A stretch of DNA of 64,000 bases from Campylobacter porcelli (GTDB taxonomy: Bacteria > Campylobacterota > Campylobacteria > Campylobacterales > Campylobacteraceae). Positions 62,778-64,000 of the stretch are shown in pieces. Under the pieces are notes generated by a model. It saw only the letters and a program-made list of their open reading frames with translations. It made no database searches and was not told the DNA's origin. Position 1 is the stretch's first letter, and every line of letters begins with the position of its first letter. A program made the translations under genes and the position numbers. Location: positions 434,001 to 498,000 of the forward strand of contig NZ_CP018789.1 in the NCBI RefSeq assembly GCF_002139855.1. The letters are read 5' to 3'.

Positions 62778-64000
62778 TTAACGCTCAATATCATTGGATT
62801 TGATAAATTTATCAATCAACTCAAGCTGGATATTTACACTATAATCGCTAGTGCCACCGATAGATTTTCTAGCTTCTTTAGAACTTTCTAGCTTTAGTAG
62901 CCCCAAGGCATCAGAGTCAATGCTAGGCTCTATGCTTTGTAATTCCTCTAAATTTAATTCGCTTAAATCCTTGCCTAAGCTCTCGGCTAGTGCTACGCAT
63001 TTGCCAGTTATAAAATGTGCTTGACGAAATGGAATTTGCTTTTGCTTAACTAGATAATCAGCTAAATCAGTAGCACTTAAATGCCCTGTTTTACACGCTT
63101 TTAGCATATTTTCTTTATTAAATTTAATCTCAGCCATCATTGCATTGAGAATGATTAGAGAGTTTTTAGCACTTTTTACACTATCAAATAGGCACTCTTT
63201 ATCCTCTTGCATATCTTTATTATAGGCTAAGGGCAGGGATTTCATCGTGGTTAATAGTGAGATTAGATTACCGTAGGCACGGCCTGTTTTACCTCTGATT
63301 AACTCGGCTACATCTGGGTTTTTTTTCTGTGGCATTATGCTTGAGCCTGTGCTAAATCTATCACTAATTGTGATATATCCAAATTCACTACTACTCCATA
63401 AAATCAGCTCTTCGCATAGCCTTGATGTATGGGTAAAGATCAAGCTAATATTAAAAAGTAGCTCAAGAGCAAAATCCCTATCACTAACGCTATCCATAGC
63501 ATTAGGCGTAATACCGCTAAATCCAAGCTCCCTTGCGACCATCTCACGATCGATTGGGTGAGGTGTGCCAGCCATAGCACATGAGCCAAGTGGGCTAAGA
63601 TTATTTCGTTTATGGCTATTAATTAACCTATCATAATCCCTGCTAAACATAAAAGCATAAGCTAGTAAATGATATGCAAGGCTAACTGGCTGAGCGTGTT
63701 GTAAGTGAGTAAATCCTGGCATCAGCGTTGATTTATGCTCTTTGGCAATTTGGCTAAGTGTTTTGATAAGATCTAAAATTAATTTAGCAATTTCCATATT
63801 CGCCCCAAGTGCAAATAGCCTAAAATCAAGTGCCACTTGGTCATTTCTACTTCTTGCGGTGTGGAGCTTACCGCCAAATTCAGCCCCAATAATTTGGCTA
63901 AGCCTTTTTTCAATCGCCATATGAATATCTTCATCAGCGATAGAAAATTTAAATTCTCCATTTTCTATTTCGGATTTTATTTGCTCTAGTCCATTTAGTA
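62778..64000 (-). CDS. argH: Argininosuccinate lyase (5' end missing)
   Basis: Last step of arginine synthesis: splits argininosuccinate into arginine and fumarate. The frame is open to the window edge ([20 protein letters not shown]), so the start lies beyond 64000. The family signature [20 protein letters not shown] is intact, as are [17 protein letters not shown] and [19 protein letters not shown]. About 407 residues are present, most of the usual 460 or so. Confidence 0.96.
   Translation of the reverse strand, partial: LNGLEQIKSEIENGEFKFSIADEDIHMAIEKRLSQIIGAEFGGKLHTARSRNDQVALDFRLFALGANMEIAKLILDLIKTLSQIAKEHKSTLMPGFTHLQHAQPVSLAYHLLAYAFMFSRDYDRLINSHKRNNLSPLGSCAMAGTPHPIDREMVARELGFSGITPNAMDSVSDRDFALELLFNISLIFTHTSRLCEELILWSSSEFGYITISDRFSTGSSIMPQKKNPDVAELIRGKTGRAYGNLISLLTTMKSLPLAYNKDMQEDKECLFDSVKSAKNSLIILNAMMAEIKFNKENMLKACKTGHLSATDLADYLVKQKQIPFRQAHFITGKCVALAESLGKDLSELNLEELQSIEPSIDSDALGLLKLESSKEARKSIGGTSDYSVNIQLELIDKFIKSNDIER

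Overview
The window is an AT-rich chromosomal segment of a Campylobacter (Campylobacterota). The evidence is a MOMP-type porin, the gene order der-aroK-trpS-serS-pflB and kdsA-ribH-nusB-pyrF as I remember it from C. jejuni, flagellar promoters of sigma54 and sigma28 type, and G8-G11 homopolymer tracts. Species cannot be fixed from sequence alone. The ends are cut: asparaginase (ansA) lacks its 5' end on the left and argH lacks its 5' end on the right.

Layout. 1-3987: housekeeping genes (ansA, kdsA, an SMR transporter pair, ribH, nusB, pyrF) and tRNA-Ser. 4991-10763: porin, a frameshifted chemoreceptor, a cytochrome c and an amino-acid binding protein. 12088-18056: flgI-flgJ behind a sigma54-type promoter, flgM-flgN-flgK behind a sigma28-type promoter, then a TIGR02757-type gene and proA. 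18058-24584 (minus): der-aroK-trpS-serS-pflB. 25459-27045 (minus): flagellin with a sigma28 promoter and a G11 tract next to its -35 box. 28200-44440: a scrambled, decayed prophage zone mixing P2/PBSX-like, Mu-like and lambda/HK97-like pieces, with several frameshifts and in-frame stops. It also carries a Panacea (DUF4065) gene with a membrane-protein partner and a Mu F-like head protein that appears to end in a toxin-like domain, followed by two paralogous small genes. 44947-50525 (minus): a compact eight-gene operon of amino-acid adenylation enzyme, ACP, Cys-cluster protein, CDP-alcohol phosphatidyltransferase, SDR, ketoacyl synthase III, second ACP and GNAT, with G8/G9 tracts at two gene junctions and in the leader. 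50631-52490: rpoD. 52655-58035: the methylcitrate-cycle genes prpE-B-C-D, with a divergent HTH gene whose palindromic operator candidate recurs downstream of it. 59335-60395: a secreted helix-hairpin-helix protein and seven tRNAs. 60601-62682: a small locus of TM2 and lipoprotein genes. 62778-64000: argH.

The most unusual feature is a family of interspersed, nested palindromic repeats filling ten intergenic blocks between 4099 and 44942 and absent from the remaining 19 kb. Each block is built from hairpins inside hairpins. Outer arms are conserved and inner hairpins are swapped from copy to copy. Most blocks contain a G-run motif able in principle to form a G-quadruplex. The blocks bracket the porin, chemoreceptor, flg operon and flagellin and separate several of the prophage pieces, which suggests a mobile or recombinogenic element. 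The second candidate for new biology is the poly-G-tagged acyl/aminoacyl operon at 44947-50525. I read no intact prophage integrase, CRISPR array, rRNA or insertion-sequence transposase here.
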